From Actinomycetospora corticicola (GTDB lineage: Bacteria; Actinomycetota; Actinomycetes; Mycobacteriales; Pseudonocardiaceae), in assembly GCF_013409505.1 (NCBI RefSeq), contig NZ_JACCBN010000001.1:806001-870000 (forward strand): DNA of 64,000 nucleotides, written 5' to 3'. The translations under genes and the position numbers were made by a program. This document shows, piece by piece, positions 43,297-52,738 of this stretch. The number at the start of each line of letters is the position of its first letter. Position 1 is the first letter of the stretch. A model generated the notes under the pieces. That model was given only the letters and a program-made list of their open reading frames with translations. It ran no database searches and was not told the DNA's origin.

Positions 43297-44931
43297 GTGA
43301 CCGCGCGCGAGTACCTCACCCTCCTCGGCCAGCAGTGGCGTTGGATCGTCGGCGCCGCGCTCGTCGGGGTCGTCGTCGCCGGCGTCGCCGTGCTGCTCAC
43401 CCCGGCGTCCTACGCCGCGTCGGTGACCTTCTACGTCTCCACGGCGTCGAACACGAGCTCCGCCGACGCCTACCAGGGCAGCCTGCTCTCCCAGGACCGC
43501 GTGAAGTCCTACACCGAGCTGCTGTCCGGCTACCGCCTCGGCGAGGAGGTCGTCACCGACCTGCGCCTCCCCGACGACCCGCAGAGCGTCGCCGACCAGG
43601 TGTCGGCGAGCGTCAGCCCGAACACCGTGCTGCTCGAGGCCCGGGTCACCGACGCCTCCCCGGAGCGGGCGCAGGCCATCGCCGGTGCCGTCGGCCGCCG
43701 CTTCCCGGCGCTGATCGCCGACCTCGAGCGCCCCGCCGACCGCACGCAGCCCCCGACGGTGTCCGCCCGGGTGGTCGAGGGCCCCGTCCTCGCCCCGGGC
43801 CCGGTCTCGCCGAAGCCGCTGGTCGACCTCGGCCTGGGCCTCGCGGCCGGCCTGCTGATCGGCGTGACGATCGCGGTGGTGCGCCGCTCGCTCGACCGCT
43901 CGGTGCTGAGCCTCGCCCAGCTCGCCAAGCTCCTGCCGCACCCGTTGCTCGGCACCCTGCCGCGCGACCGGCACACCGACCGCACGCCGCTGTTCCTGCG
44001 CGACCGCCCGATGTCCCCGGCCGCCGAGAGCCTGCGGGCCGTGCACGGCAACCTCGCGCGTCCCGACGGCGAGGGCGTGCGCGTCGTCGTCGTCACCAGT
44101 GCCGTCGAGGGCGAGGGCAAGTCCACCCTGGTGGTCAACCTCGCTCTCGCCGAGGCGAACGCGGGCGGGCGGGTGCTCCTCGTCGAGGCCGACCTCCGCC
44201 GCCCGCGCGCGTCGGCCTACCTCGGCGTCCCCGCCGGTGGGGGACTGGCCGGACTGCTCGCCGGCCAGGGTGCCCTCGACGAGGCGGTCCGCCCCGGCGG
44301 GGTCGTCCGCCTGGACGTGCTGCCGAGCGGCCCGCTGCCGCCGAACCCCTACGAGCTGGTCGAGTCCGCCCGGATGGACGCGGTGCTCGCCGAGGCGCGC
44401 GAGCGCTACGACCTCGTGCTCGTGGACGCCCCGCCGGTGCTGCCGGTGGCCGACGGGCTCGCGCTGGCCCGCCGGGCCGACTCCGTCGTGGTCGTCGTCC
44501 GCGCCGGCGCCACCCGCGGCGCCCTGGTCCGCCGGGCCCACGAACTGCTCGTGACGGCCGGGGTGAGCGAGGTGGGGGTCGTCTTCAACGGCGTCACCAC
44601 CGCGGTCGAGGGGCAGTACGCCGGCCGCTACCTCACGACCCCCGCACCCACGCCCGCCCCGGCACCCGCCCCGCAGCTCCCCGCCGCCGTCGCGCCGCTC
44701 GCCGCCGTCGAGCAGCGCCCGGCCGGGCCCGCAGCACCCTCAGTCCCCGCGCCACGCGCCGTCGCGAGCCACCACCGCCGGCCCCGGCACGCCCCGCCCC
44801 GCCAGCAGGCCACCGGTGGCCAGCACCGCACCCCCACCCAGGGGATCGCCGTCGGCGACCTCGTCGGCCGCCTCGCGGCCCGCGGGTCGCGGACCGCGGA
44901 CCCCCGCCCACCCCAGGAGAGGTCGTCATGA
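43297..44931 (+). CDS. Wzc-like polysaccharide co-polymerase/BY-kinase with intact P-loop
   Basis: 544 aa from GTG 43297. Wzz domain between two helices (WIVGAALVGVVVAGVAVLL; LGLGLAAGLLIGVTIAVV), with FYVSTASNTSSADAYQG and QDRVKSYTE as in the locus 1 paralog. The P-loop domain is canonical: SAVEGEGKST (Lys275), VLLVEADLRRP and LVLVDAPPVLPVADG. The C-terminus (~100 residues) is Pro/Ala/His-rich and lacks a tyrosine cluster, having only YAGRY near the core. Likely controls EPS length and export. No Wzb-type phosphatase gene lies nearby. Overlaps the next gene (ATGA). Confidence 0.92.
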   Translation: MTAREYLTLLGQQWRWIVGAALVGVVVAGVAVLLTPASYAASVTFYVSTASNTSSADAYQGSLLSQDRVKSYTELLSGYRLGEEVVTDLRLPDDPQSVADQVSASVSPNTVLLEARVTDASPERAQAIAGAVGRRFPALIADLERPADRTQPPTVSARVVEGPVLAPGPVSPKPLVDLGLGLAAGLLIGVTIAVVRRSLDRSVLSLAQLAKLLPHPLLGTLPRDRHTDRTPLFLRDRPMSPAAESLRAVHGNLARPDGEGVRVVVVTSAVEGEGKSTLVVNLALAEANAGGRVLLVEADLRRPRASAYLGVPAGGGLAGLLAGQGALDEAVRPGGVVRLDVLPSGPLPPNPYELVESARMDAVLAEARERYDLVLVDAPPVLPVADGLALARRADSVVVVVRAGATRGALVRRAHELLVTAGVSEVGVVFNGVTTAVEGQYAGRYLTTPAPTPAPAPAPQLPAAVAPLAAVEQRPAGPAAPSVPAPRAVASHHRRPRHAPPRQQATGGQHRTPTQGIAVGDLVGRLAARGSRTADPRPPQERSS

Positions 44932-45710
44932 CGCTGTCCGTCCCCCGCCCGGCCCGGTCGGCCTCATCGGCCGAGCCGCACGCCGAGGTGTTCCCCGAGG
45001 TCCCCGCCGGCGGGTACACCCGCCTCGACGGGTCCGTCGAGTTCTGGTCCCGGGTCAACGCCGTGCTCCCGCCCGACGCGGTCGTGGTCGACCTCGGCGC
45101 CGGTCGCGGCTCCTTCCTCGAGGACCCGAGCCCGTTCCGGCGGTCCCTGCACGACCTCAGGCCGCGCTGCGCCCGGCTCATCGGGCTCGACGTCGACCCC
45201 GCGGTGCGGGAGAACCCCGCCCTGCACGAGAGCCACGTCATCGAGCCGCAGGGCCGGTTCCCGCTGCCCGACGGGTCGGTCGACCTGCTGGTGAGCGACT
45301 GGACCTTCGAGCACGTCGCGGACCCGGCGCACACCGCCGCGGAGATCGACCGGGTGCTCGCCCCCGGCGGGTGGCTGTGCGCCCGGACGCCCCGCAAGTG
45401 GGGTGCGATCGGCGTGCCGACCCGGCTCGTGCCCAACGCGCTGCACGTCGCCGCGCTGCGCCGCCTCCAGCCGGCGAAGGCCGAGGTCGACACCTTTCCC
45501 ACGGCGTACCGGATGAACTCCCGCGCCGCCCTGCGCGGCTGGTTCCCGCCCGAGCGCTTCACCCACTGCGTCTACGAGTTCGACGCCGAGCCGGGGTACG
45601 TCGGCCGCTCGCCCGCGGCCCTGCGCACCGGGCTCCTCCTGCAGCGCCTCGTCCCCTCCCGCGCCGCCTCCACCCTCATGATCTTCATCCGCAAGGAGGA
45701 GTCCGCGTGA
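44928..45710 (+). CDS. class I SAM methyltransferase (EPS locus 2)
   Basis: 260 aa from ATG 44928. Motif I VVVDLGAGRGSFLEDPS, post-I LIGLDVDPAVRENPA, then PLPDGSVDLLVSDWTFEHVA and VLAPGGWLCARTP, typical type-11 methyltransferases. Likely methylates an EPS sugar or the lipid-linked intermediate. Equivalent position to the locus 1 methyltransferase at 5398: both are followed directly by a homologous acyltransferase, although the locus 1 protein has a degenerate motif I. Confidence 0.88.
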   Translation: MTLSVPRPARSASSAEPHAEVFPEVPAGGYTRLDGSVEFWSRVNAVLPPDAVVVDLGAGRGSFLEDPSPFRRSLHDLRPRCARLIGLDVDPAVRENPALHESHVIEPQGRFPLPDGSVDLLVSDWTFEHVADPAHTAAEIDRVLAPGGWLCARTPRKWGAIGVPTRLVPNALHVAALRRLQPAKAEVDTFPTAYRMNSRAALRGWFPPERFTHCVYEFDAEPGYVGRSPAALRTGLLLQRLVPSRAASTLMIFIRKEESA

Positions 45711-46438
45711 CCGAGTACCAGCCGATCGACCTCGAGGCGGTCCGCACCTGCTCCCGGCGCCACCTGCGCAGCCGCCGCCTGCGGCTGCTCGTGGCGCTGC
45801 TCGCCGTCGTCGTGCCCGGCCGGGCCCGCCGGTTCCTCGCGGTCCGCGTGCTCGGACACGACATCCACCCCGACGCCCACCTGGGGCGCGCCCTGGTCGA
45901 CGTCGACCGCCTCGTGATGGACGCGGGCGCGGTGATCTCGGCCGGCAACGTCATCCGTGGCTGCGAGCTGGTGGTGCTCGAGCGCGACGCGAAGATGGGG
46001 ATGCTCAACCTCGTCAACGGCGTCCGCCGCGATCCGCGGTTCTACCAGGGCGTCGACCGGTCCCCGTCGCTGATCCTGCGCCGGGCCGCGCTCATCACGA
46101 CGATGCACGTCGTCGACGCCTCGGCCCGGGTCGAGTTCGCGCCGTGGGGCACCCTCGCGGGCTTCGGCTCGCTCGTGCAGACGCACTCGGTCGACTTCGA
46201 CGCCGTGCGCCAGGACGCCCGCCCGGTGACGGTCGGCGACCACTCGCTGGTGATGAGCCGCTCGGTGCTGCTGCCCGGCAGCGCGGTCCCGGACCACTCG
46301 CTGGTCGCGGCCGGGGGCGTGGTCGCCCGCTCGCTGCCCGACGAGCCGGCCCTCTACGGCGGGGTCCCGGTCCGCGTCGTCCGCCCGACCGACCCGACGT
46401 CGGCGTTCTTCGTGCGCGAGGGGGTGGACATCCTGTGA
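45707..46438 (+). CDS. left-handed beta-helix acyltransferase, paralog of 6138-6827
   Basis: 243 aa from GTG 45707 (GTGA overlap). N-terminal membrane-associated stretch (RLLVALLAVVVPGRARRFLA), then LbH coil: LVDVDRLVMDAGAVISAGNV, LAGFGSLVQTHSVDFDAV and SVLLPGSAVPDHSLVAAGGV, with HS at the coil edge. Shares order and blocks with 6138-6827. Predicted O-acyltransferase for the EPS repeat unit. Confidence 0.83.
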   Translation: MTEYQPIDLEAVRTCSRRHLRSRRLRLLVALLAVVVPGRARRFLAVRVLGHDIHPDAHLGRALVDVDRLVMDAGAVISAGNVIRGCELVVLERDAKMGMLNLVNGVRRDPRFYQGVDRSPSLILRRAALITTMHVVDASARVEFAPWGTLAGFGSLVQTHSVDFDAVRQDARPVTVGDHSLVMSRSVLLPGSAVPDHSLVAAGGVVARSLPDEPALYGGVPVRVVRPTDPTSAFFVREGVDIL

Positions 46439-47721
46439 GCAGCCCGCGGCGTGCGGCGCTCGGGGTCGCCGATCAGGCGGTCAGCTCCGCCACGAACTAC
46501 CTCACCGCGTTCGTGGCCTCCTTCGTGCTCCTGCCGGAGTCGTTCGGGGCGTTCGTCGTGGCCTTCGCCGTGGTCACCGTGCTCGCGGCCGCGACCCGCG
46601 CGGTGCTCTCCGAGCCGCTGATCGCCCACCTGCCCGCCGTCGCCTCCGCGGACCGCCGTGCCCGGCTCGCCGGCTCCGCCCTCGGGGCCGCCGCCGTGTT
46701 CGGCCTCGCCGGCACCGCACTCGTCGTCGTGCTCGGTCTCGTCGGCGGCGAGGTGCTGTCGACCCTGCTCGTGTTCGCCCCGTGGATCCTCGGCGCGATC
46801 GTCGTCGACGCCGGCCGCTACGTGCTGCTCGCGCGCCTGCGGACCGGCGCCACGCTCGCCGTCGACGCGGCCTGGGCGCTCGCGCAGGGCGTCGGGCTCG
46901 GCGTCGTCGCGCTCGTGGGCAGCTGGACCCCCGCCGCGCTCGCCGCCTGCTGGGGCGTCGGCGCCCTCGCCGGCCTCGTCGTGGTCGTCGCCGTCGGGGT
47001 GGAACGCCCCGGTCGTCCCGGCCCGTGGCTGCGGGAGGGGCGCTACCTCTCGGGGTGGTTCACCGTCGTCTCGATCCTCGGCCAGGTCCAGATGTACGCG
47101 GTCCTCCTGCTCGCGGGGATCGTCGTCTCGACCCGCGAGATGGCCGGGCTGCGCGCGGTGCAGCTGCTCGTGCTGCAGCCGCCGACGACCTTCATGGCCG
47201 CGGTCCTGGTCCTCGCCACCGCGATGTTCGCCCGCTACCCGGTCGCCGCCGACGGCTCGCTGCCGCCCGGGTTCGCCGCCCTGCGCCGCCGGCTGACCCT
47301 CGCGATGGCGGGGCTCGGCGTGCTGGTGCTCGTCGCGATCCCGCTGCGCGACGTCCTCATGGGGCTGCTCTTCCCCCGCTACGTGGACTTCGCCCCGCTC
47401 GTGCCGCCGACCGCCCTGCTCGTCGCGGTCCTCGGCCTGGGGGTGCCCGCCGCCGCCGCGCTGCGCGGGATGCGCCGCGGCGGACTGCTCTGCGCCATCC
47501 AGGTCCTCACCAGCCTCGGCATGGTGGGTGGCGCCACCGTGGGGTTGCTCGTCGGCGGGGTGCTCGGCCTGTGCTGGGGGATGGTCGTCGCCGCCACCGG
47601 CATCGTCGCCGTGCAGTACGTGGCCGCGCTGCGCGCCCGGCCGCGGGCCGTCGAGGAGCTCGCCGTCGGGACGGACGTCGTCGGGGTGGACCCCGTGCCG
47701 CTCCCGGACCCGGTCCGATGA
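46435..47721 (+). CDS. Wzx-like flippase (MOP superfamily)
   Basis: 428 aa from GTG 46435 (GTGA overlap), ~12 hydrophobic helices, starting LGVADQAVSSATNYLTAFVA, a usual MOP/Wzx opening. Pairs of helices with charged inner loops (ADRRARLAGSALGAAAVFGL; RYVLLARLRTGATLAVDAA) fit the polysaccharide exporters. Flips lipid-linked units to the outside. The only flippase in the window; locus 1 has none. Confidence 0.82.
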   Translation: MSSPRRAALGVADQAVSSATNYLTAFVASFVLLPESFGAFVVAFAVVTVLAAATRAVLSEPLIAHLPAVASADRRARLAGSALGAAAVFGLAGTALVVVLGLVGGEVLSTLLVFAPWILGAIVVDAGRYVLLARLRTGATLAVDAAWALAQGVGLGVVALVGSWTPAALAACWGVGALAGLVVVVAVGVERPGRPGPWLREGRYLSGWFTVVSILGQVQMYAVLLLAGIVVSTREMAGLRAVQLLVLQPPTTFMAAVLVLATAMFARYPVAADGSLPPGFAALRRRLTLAMAGLGVLVLVAIPLRDVLMGLLFPRYVDFAPLVPPTALLVAVLGLGVPAAAALRGMRRGGLLCAIQVLTSLGMVGGATVGLLVGGVLGLCWGMVVAATGIVAVQYVAALRARPRAVEELAVGTDVVGVDPVPLPDPVR

Positions 47722-48428
47722 CGCCGGTGCTCGGGCGCCGGGCCGCCCTCACGCTCCTGGGGCTCGCCGCACCGGCCGCCCTCGCGGCCTGCGGCAGTGC
47801 CTCGACGGCGTCCCCGCGACCGGTGTCCGCGGGCACCCGGCTCGCCACCGACTGGAGCGCCCGCCCGGCGGGCACCGGGGCGCAGGCGGGGGACGAGGGG
47901 GTGCCGTTCCGCGTCGTCGCGCACGACGCACCCGCACCCGTCGTCCGGGACGGGGGCCTGGAGGCCGGTCTGCCCGACGCCCACTCCGCCACGTACGTCC
48001 TGGCCGACGCCGGGGCGGACGTGGTGCGGATCGGCGCGACCTTCGCCTTCGGCCCGGGCTCCGAGGCCGGGTCGCTCTGCCTCGCGGCGTTCACCGGGGT
48101 GCCGCTGGAGGGGCCGGCGCCCCGCACCCGGTGCCACTTCGTGATCACCCCGCTGCGGTGGGTCTACGGGGTGATCGAGGACGGGACGAGCCTGGCGACG
48201 CTCGCGCGCGGGGTGCACACCGTCCCGCTGCGCCAGGACGGCACGCCGTACTCGGCCGAGGCCGTGATCGTCGGGTCGACCGCGTCGCTGTCGCTGCCCG
48301 ACGGCACGACGACGGCGGTCGGCGACCCCCGGATCGGCACGCTCGGCGGGCCGCTCGCGTGCTGGGAGTACTACAAGGATGCCGCGGGAGCGGCCGACCT
48401 GCGCCTGCTGCGCAGCTGGGCGGGATGA
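47718..48428 (+). CDS. secreted lipoprotein of unknown function (paralog of 9945-10652)
   Basis: 236 aa from ATG 47718 (ATGA overlap). Signal with twin arginines at the start (GRRAALTLLGLAAPAALAAC) and a lipobox LAAC. Mature part with GDEGVPFRVVAHD, FGPGSEAGSLCLAAFTG, FVITPLRWVYGVIEDG, LPDGTTTAVG and CWEYYKDAAGAADLRLL. Homologous to the locus 1 lipoprotein, including the final W-E-(F/Y)-Y-K block. Function unknown; conserved placement in two EPS operons suggests a required export, attachment or sensing step. Confidence 0.75.
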   Translation: MTPVLGRRAALTLLGLAAPAALAACGSASTASPRPVSAGTRLATDWSARPAGTGAQAGDEGVPFRVVAHDAPAPVVRDGGLEAGLPDAHSATYVLADAGADVVRIGATFAFGPGSEAGSLCLAAFTGVPLEGPAPRTRCHFVITPLRWVYGVIEDGTSLATLARGVHTVPLRQDGTPYSAEAVIVGSTASLSLPDGTTTAVGDPRIGTLGGPLACWEYYKDAAGAADLRLLRSWAG

Positions 48429-49495
48429 CGATGGAGCGAGTGACGGACGGCCCGACGAGCACGACCGTGGCCTGGATCGGGCCGCTGCCCGCACCGGTGC
48501 ACGGGGCGAGCCTGGTGACGGCGCGGCTGCTGGACCGGGTGCGCGGGGAGGTGGCGGACGTCCGCGTCGTCGACGTCATGGGCTCCGGCACCGGGGTACG
48601 CCACGTCCTGACCCGGGCGGCGGCGCACCTGCGGGCCCTCGTCGTGGTGCTCGGGCTGCCCACCGGGTCCGCCGTGTACGTGTCGCTCTTCGGCGGGCTG
48701 GGACTCTGGTACCAGCTGCCGGTGCTCGCCGCGGCGCGCCTGCGGGGCCTGCGGGTGGTGGCCCACCACCACTCCTACGCCTACCTCACCGCGACGGCGG
48801 TGCCGATGGTGCTGATTACGCGGGTGCTCGGGCGCCGCGACCGCCACCTGTTCCTGTCCCGGACGATGCGGGCGGCGTTCGAACAGCGCTACGCCTCCCG
48901 CGCCGAGCACGCGGTGCTGAGCAACGCGCACGTGGTCGACCCCGGCCCGGTGGGCCCGGCCCGGGACGGTGACCTCGTGCTGGTGCACGTCAGCAACCTC
49001 GGGGTGAGCAAGGGCTCGGTCGCCGCCGTCGAGGCGTGCGAGGTCCTGCGCGAGCGGGACCCGCGGACCAGCCTGACCCTCGTCGGCCCGTGCGGCGACG
49101 ACGACACGGCGGCGGCGATCGCGCGGGCGGGGGAGGCGGTGCGCTGGCTCGGACCGCGCCCGACCGCCGGGGTGAACGAGGCGCTCGACGCCGCCGACGT
49201 GTTCCTCTTCCCGTCGAGCTACGTCAACGAGGCCGAGCCGCTCGTCGTCCTCGAGGCCCTCTCGCGCGGGGTGCCGGTCATCGCCACGCGACGCGGTGCG
49301 CTGCCCGAGCTCTTGCCCGCGGACTGGCTCGTCGAGGGCCCGGACCCCGTGGAGATCGCCGCCCGTGTCGAGGCGCTGTGCGCGGGCCCGACGTGGCGGG
49401 CCGACGCCGCCACCCGGGCGCGGGCGCTGTTCGCCGCGCGGCGCGCCGACGCGGACCCCGTCGCGCTCGTGACGGCGGGCTCGGGCGGGCTCTAG
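48425..49495 (+). CDS. GT4 glycosyltransferase
   Basis: 356 aa from ATG 48425 (ATGA overlap); ATG 48431 is an alternative. GT-B fold with N-terminal WIGPLPAPVHGASLVTARLL, a mid VHVSNLGVSKGSVAAVEACE block and a donor segment LFPSSYVNEAEPLVVLEALS (E-x7-E). Last gene of EPS operon 2; its TAG stop overlaps the convergent KAS III stop (CTAG). Sugar specificity unknown. Confidence 0.87.
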   Translation: MTMERVTDGPTSTTVAWIGPLPAPVHGASLVTARLLDRVRGEVADVRVVDVMGSGTGVRHVLTRAAAHLRALVVVLGLPTGSAVYVSLFGGLGLWYQLPVLAAARLRGLRVVAHHHSYAYLTATAVPMVLITRVLGRRDRHLFLSRTMRAAFEQRYASRAEHAVLSNAHVVDPGPVGPARDGDLVLVHVSNLGVSKGSVAAVEACEVLRERDPRTSLTLVGPCGDDDTAAAIARAGEAVRWLGPRPTAGVNEALDAADVFLFPSSYVNEAEPLVVLEALSRGVPVIATRRGALPELLPADWLVEGPDPVEIAARVEALCAGPTWRADAATRARALFAARRADADPVALVTAGSGGL

Positions 49496-50529
49496 ACGGG
49501 CGGCAGGGACACGACCTGCGCGGCGAAGGTGAGGCCCGCGCCGAAACCGCAGAGCAGCGCGAGGTCCCCGGGGCGGGCACCACCCGTCGTCAGGACGTCG
49601 TGCATCGCGAGGGGGACCGAGGCCGCGGAGGTGTTGCCGGTGACGGCGACGTCGCGGGCGACGGTCACGTGGTCGGGCAGGGCGAGCGCCTTCACCAGGC
49701 CGTCGGTGATCCGGGCGTTCGCCTGGTGCGGCACGAAGGCGTCGAGCTGCTCGGGCTTGCAGCCGGCCTTCTCCAGGGCCTCGAAGACGAGGGGGACCAT
49801 GCGGGAGGTCGCCCAGCGGAACACCGTCGGGCCCTGCATCCGCAGCGCAGGGCGCTCGCCGGTCGCGTGGGCCTCCGCCCAGGTGACCGACTGCGCGATG
49901 AGCCCGGCCTGCGTGCCGTCGGCGCCCCAGGCGGCGGGCCCGACGCCGGGCTCCGCCGACGGGCCCACGACGACGGCCCCCGCGCCGTCGCCGAACAGGA
50001 AGGCGGTCGAGCGGTCGGTCGGCTCGACGATGTCGCTCATCCGCTCGACGCCGACGACCAGCACCGCCCCGTGACCCGCGTCGACCAGCGACGCCGCCAC
50101 CTCGAGGGCGTAGCAGAAGCCCGCGCAGGCCGCGCCGACGTCCATCGCGGCCCCGTTGGTGGCCCCGATCTCGGCGGCGAGCCGGGTGCCGACCTGCGGA
50201 CACCCGGTGTCGGCGGACATCGTTGCCACCAGCGTCACCGCCACGTCGGCCGCGGCGATCCCGGCCGCGGCCAGGGCGTCGCGGGCGGCCGCCGCTCCCA
50301 TCGCGACGACGGTCTCCCCGGCCTCCGCCCGGCGGCGCGTCGAGATCCCGGACCGGGCGTGCACCCATGCGGCGTCGACCTCGAGGTGCTCGCACACCTC
50401 CTCGTTGGTGACCACCCGGCGGGGACGGTAGGCGCCCAGCCCGAGGAGGGTGGCGTGGTGGCCGGTGCTGATCGAGCCCAAGGGGATGCCTCGCGAGACC
50501 GTCGGGGGAGTCGTCCCCTCCACGGTCAC
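49492..50529 (-). CDS. 3-oxoacyl-ACP synthase III (FabH-like) protein
   Basis: 345 aa from GTG 50529. Thiolase-fold condensing enzyme with the KAS III triad: Cys135 in DVGAACAGFCYAL, His268 in FVPHQANARI and Asn299 in VTGNTSAASVP. It is at the end of the isovalerate-type operon (53 bp after the LLM gene). A branched-chain starter-using FabH would fit isovaleryl-CoA chemistry, but this is speculation. It could be the housekeeping fabH or a methyl-branched lipid enzyme. No ACP or other FAS gene is adjacent. Confidence 0.85.
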   Translation of the reverse strand: MTVEGTTPPTVSRGIPLGSISTGHHATLLGLGAYRPRRVVTNEEVCEHLEVDAAWVHARSGISTRRRAEAGETVVAMGAAAARDALAAAGIAAADVAVTLVATMSADTGCPQVGTRLAAEIGATNGAAMDVGAACAGFCYALEVAASLVDAGHGAVLVVGVERMSDIVEPTDRSTAFLFGDGAGAVVVGPSAEPGVGPAAWGADGTQAGLIAQSVTWAEAHATGERPALRMQGPTVFRWATSRMVPLVFEALEKAGCKPEQLDAFVPHQANARITDGLVKALALPDHVTVARDVAVTGNTSAASVPLAMHDVLTTGGARPGDLALLCGFGAGLTFAAQVVSLPPV

Positions 50530-50582
50530 CCGGCCCCGTGGTTACTCGGAAGTCCTACTATCTGGTACGCGGGTGCGTCCGG

Positions 50583-51455
50583 TCACACCGTTCCCGACGG
50601 CCGGTACGCGGCCACCGCCGCGCTGAGTTCCGCGCCCAGCTCCCGGTCGGTGGACAGCGGCCCGTAGAGCACCTGCTCCGCCCCGGCGTCGGCGTACTCG
50701 TGCAGCCGTGCCGCGACGTCCTCGGGCGTGCCGTAGGGGACGCAGGCGTCGACGATCCGGTCCATGTCCTGCCCGTAGATCTCGCGGAGCCGGGCCACGG
50801 CGAGCTCGCGCGCCGCCGCCCGCGACCGCCCGACCGCCGACCACGCCAGCAACCCTCCGGTGACCGGCCCCCGGCCCTGCTCGGCCGCCACGTCGTTCAC
50901 CAGTCGCAGGCCGCGCGCGACCCGGTCCGGGCTGCAGAGATAGGGCATCCAGACGTCGCCGGCCCGGCCGGCGCGGCGCATCGAGGCCTCCGAGCGCCCG
51001 CCGATCCAGATCGGGACGGGCCGCACCGGCGGGGGGTCCATCCGGTGTCCGTCGACGGCCTCGCCGTGCAGGTGGGCCCGCACCACCGGCAGGGCCTCGT
51101 CGGTGCGCCGGCCACGGCCGCTCACCGGGACGCCGACCGCCTCGAACTCCGCCGGGTACTCGCCGCCGACCCCGACGCCGAGCTCGAAGCGTCCACCCGA
51201 GATGCGGTCGACCGACACCGCCATCTTCGCTGCCAGCGCCGCCGGGTAGAGCGGCAGCAGCGTCACCGCGGACAGCAGCCGGACCCGTGACGTCACCGCG
51301 GCGGCGGCCGCGAGGGAGACGAAGGCGTTCGACGTCGGGCTGCCGAACAGGACGTGCTCACCGCTCGCCACGAGGTCGAAGCCGACGTCCTCCGCCCAGC
51401 GGGCGGCCCCCGGGACGTCCGCCGTGTCGGTGGCGAGCATGAGCCCGAGCCTCAC
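50583..51455 (-). CDS. LLM-class, probably F420-dependent, oxidoreductase
   Basis: 290 aa from GTG 51455 (GTGA overlap with the CitE-like gene). Bacterial luciferase-like TIM barrel: [60 protein letters not shown] and VRPVPIWIGGRSEASMRRAG. In actinobacteria most of this type use F420 or FMN. Substrate unknown. Its position suggests an auxiliary redox step in the acyl-CoA operon. Confidence 0.85.
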   Translation of the reverse strand: MRLGLMLATDTADVPGAARWAEDVGFDLVASGEHVLFGSPTSNAFVSLAAAAAVTSRVRLLSAVTLLPLYPAALAAKMAVSVDRISGGRFELGVGVGGEYPAEFEAVGVPVSGRGRRTDEALPVVRAHLHGEAVDGHRMDPPPVRPVPIWIGGRSEASMRRAGRAGDVWMPYLCSPDRVARGLRLVNDVAAEQGRGPVTGGLLAWSAVGRSRAAARELAVARLREIYGQDMDRIVDACVPYGTPEDVAARLHEYADAGAEQVLYGPLSTDRELGAELSAAVAAYRPSGTV

Positions 51456-52252
51456 GCCTCCACGCCCGCCTTCGCGAGGACCGCCGCCGCCATCCGCAGG
51501 TGCACGTCGTCGACCATCTCCCCGTTCACCACGCCCACCCCGGCCCGCCCGGCCTCGACGACGTCGCGGGCGTGCGCGATCTCCTCGTCGGAGGGGGTGA
51601 ACACCTCGTGCGCGAGCGTCACCTGCGTGGGGTGAATACAGATCTTGCCCTCGTAGCCGAGGTCGCGGCCCTCCCCGGCGTCCCGACGGAAGAAGTCGCT
51701 GTCGCGGACGTTGACGACGGCCTGGTCCAACGCCCCGACGCCCGCCAGCCGGGCCGCCAGCAGCACCTCGGAGCGGGCGAACAGCACCTCGTGGCTCGAC
51801 GGGGTCCGCCGGCCGCCGATCGAGGCGATGTAGTCCTCCGCCCCGAAGTAGGCGGCGGTGACGTCGGAGCCCTCGAGCAGGTCGCGGGCCCGCGCCACCC
51901 CGCGGGCGGTCTCGATCCCGACGACGACGGGCCGGTCGCCGATGCGCTCGCGCAGATCCCGCAGCTGTGCCGGGTCCTCGTACTTCGGCAGCACGACGCC
52001 CGCCGCCGTGGCGGCGACGGCCTCGACGTCGTCGTCGTGCCACGGCGTCGCGGGCGGGTTGACGCGCACCAGGACGAGCGACCCGGCGTCGGGGAGGTTC
52101 TCCGTGGCGGTGCGCCGCGCGGCGTCCTTGTCGTCGGCGGCGACGGCGTCCTCGAGGTCGACCGCGATCGCGTCCGGTGCGGACCGGGGCGCCTTCGCGA
52201 TCATGTCCGCGCGACCGCCGGGGACGAACAGGAGCGACCGCGGGACGTTCAC
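51452..52252 (-). CDS. HpcH/HpaI-CitE-like beta-hydroxyacyl-CoA lyase
   Basis: 266 aa from GTG 52252, with GGAGG ~10 nt upstream. TIM-barrel CitE-like fold: [40 protein letters not shown] (acidic metal ligands), [20 protein letters not shown] and [20 protein letters not shown]. In mycobacteria the equivalent Rv2498c (with MaoC, FadE19, AccD1) acts on beta-hydroxyacyl-CoAs such as HMG-CoA. The metal-binding Asp/Glu set appears intact. Coupled to MaoC and LLM genes by GTGA overlaps. Confidence 0.87.
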   Translation of the reverse strand: MNVPRSLLFVPGGRADMIAKAPRSAPDAIAVDLEDAVAADDKDAARRTATENLPDAGSLVLVRVNPPATPWHDDDVEAVAATAAGVVLPKYEDPAQLRDLRERIGDRPVVVGIETARGVARARDLLEGSDVTAAYFGAEDYIASIGGRRTPSSHEVLFARSEVLLAARLAGVGALDQAVVNVRDSDFFRRDAGEGRDLGYEGKICIHPTQVTLAHEVFTPSDEEIAHARDVVEAGRAGVGVVNGEMVDDVHLRMAAAVLAKAGVEA

Positions 52253-52704
52253 GGTGAGGGCCTCCGGTGCATCAGGCCCGTCCGTCGCACGGTGCAGACG
52301 GTCTCGTCGCGCTGGTTCTGCGCGCGGTGGGCGAAGATCACGATGCCCGCATCGGACCGGGACCGCGACTCGCGCGCCTCGACGACCTCGGTCGACACCC
52401 GCACCGTGTCGCCGTGGAACACCGGCTTCGGGAAGGCGGCGTCGGTGAGCCCGAGCTGGGCGACGATCGTCCCGAGCGTCAGCTCCGGGACGCTCAGGCC
52501 GACCACCAGCGCGAGGGTGAACATGCTGTTCACCAGGGGCTGCCCGAACTCGGTCCGCGACGCGTAGTCGTGGTCGAGGTGCAGGGGCGCCGGGTTCATC
52601 GTCATGGTGGTGAACAGGACGTTGTCGGTCTCGGTGATCGTCCGCCGGGTGGCGTGCTCGACGACGAGTCCGGGCGTCAGTTCCTCGAACCACAGGCCGC
52701 TCAT
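52249..52704 (-). CDS. MaoC-family hydratase
   Basis: 151 aa. MaoC hot-dog fold: [40 protein letters not shown] (catalytic Asn/Asp-His region) and [20 protein letters not shown], then [20 protein letters not shown]. Probably hydrates an enoyl-CoA, matching Rv2499c beside FadE19/CitE. It could supply the hydroxyacyl-CoA for the CitE-like lyase. The start is 34 bp from the acyl-CoA synthetase stop. Confidence 0.87.
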   Translation of the reverse strand: MSGLWFEELTPGLVVEHATRRTITETDNVLFTTMTMNPAPLHLDHDYASRTEFGQPLVNSMFTLALVVGLSVPELTLGTIVAQLGLTDAAFPKPVFHGDTVRVSTEVVEARESRSRSDAGIVIFAHRAQNQRDETVCTVRRTGLMHRRPSP

Positions 52705-52738
52705 ACCGCCGCCAGCTCCGCTCCGCTACGTGTCGCGT

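Noticed and set aside
50583..52043. A longer LLM oxidoreductase frame.
   Set aside because: Residues before GTG 51455 are Arg-rich and overlap the CitE-like gene in another frame; the GTGA overlap fixes the start.
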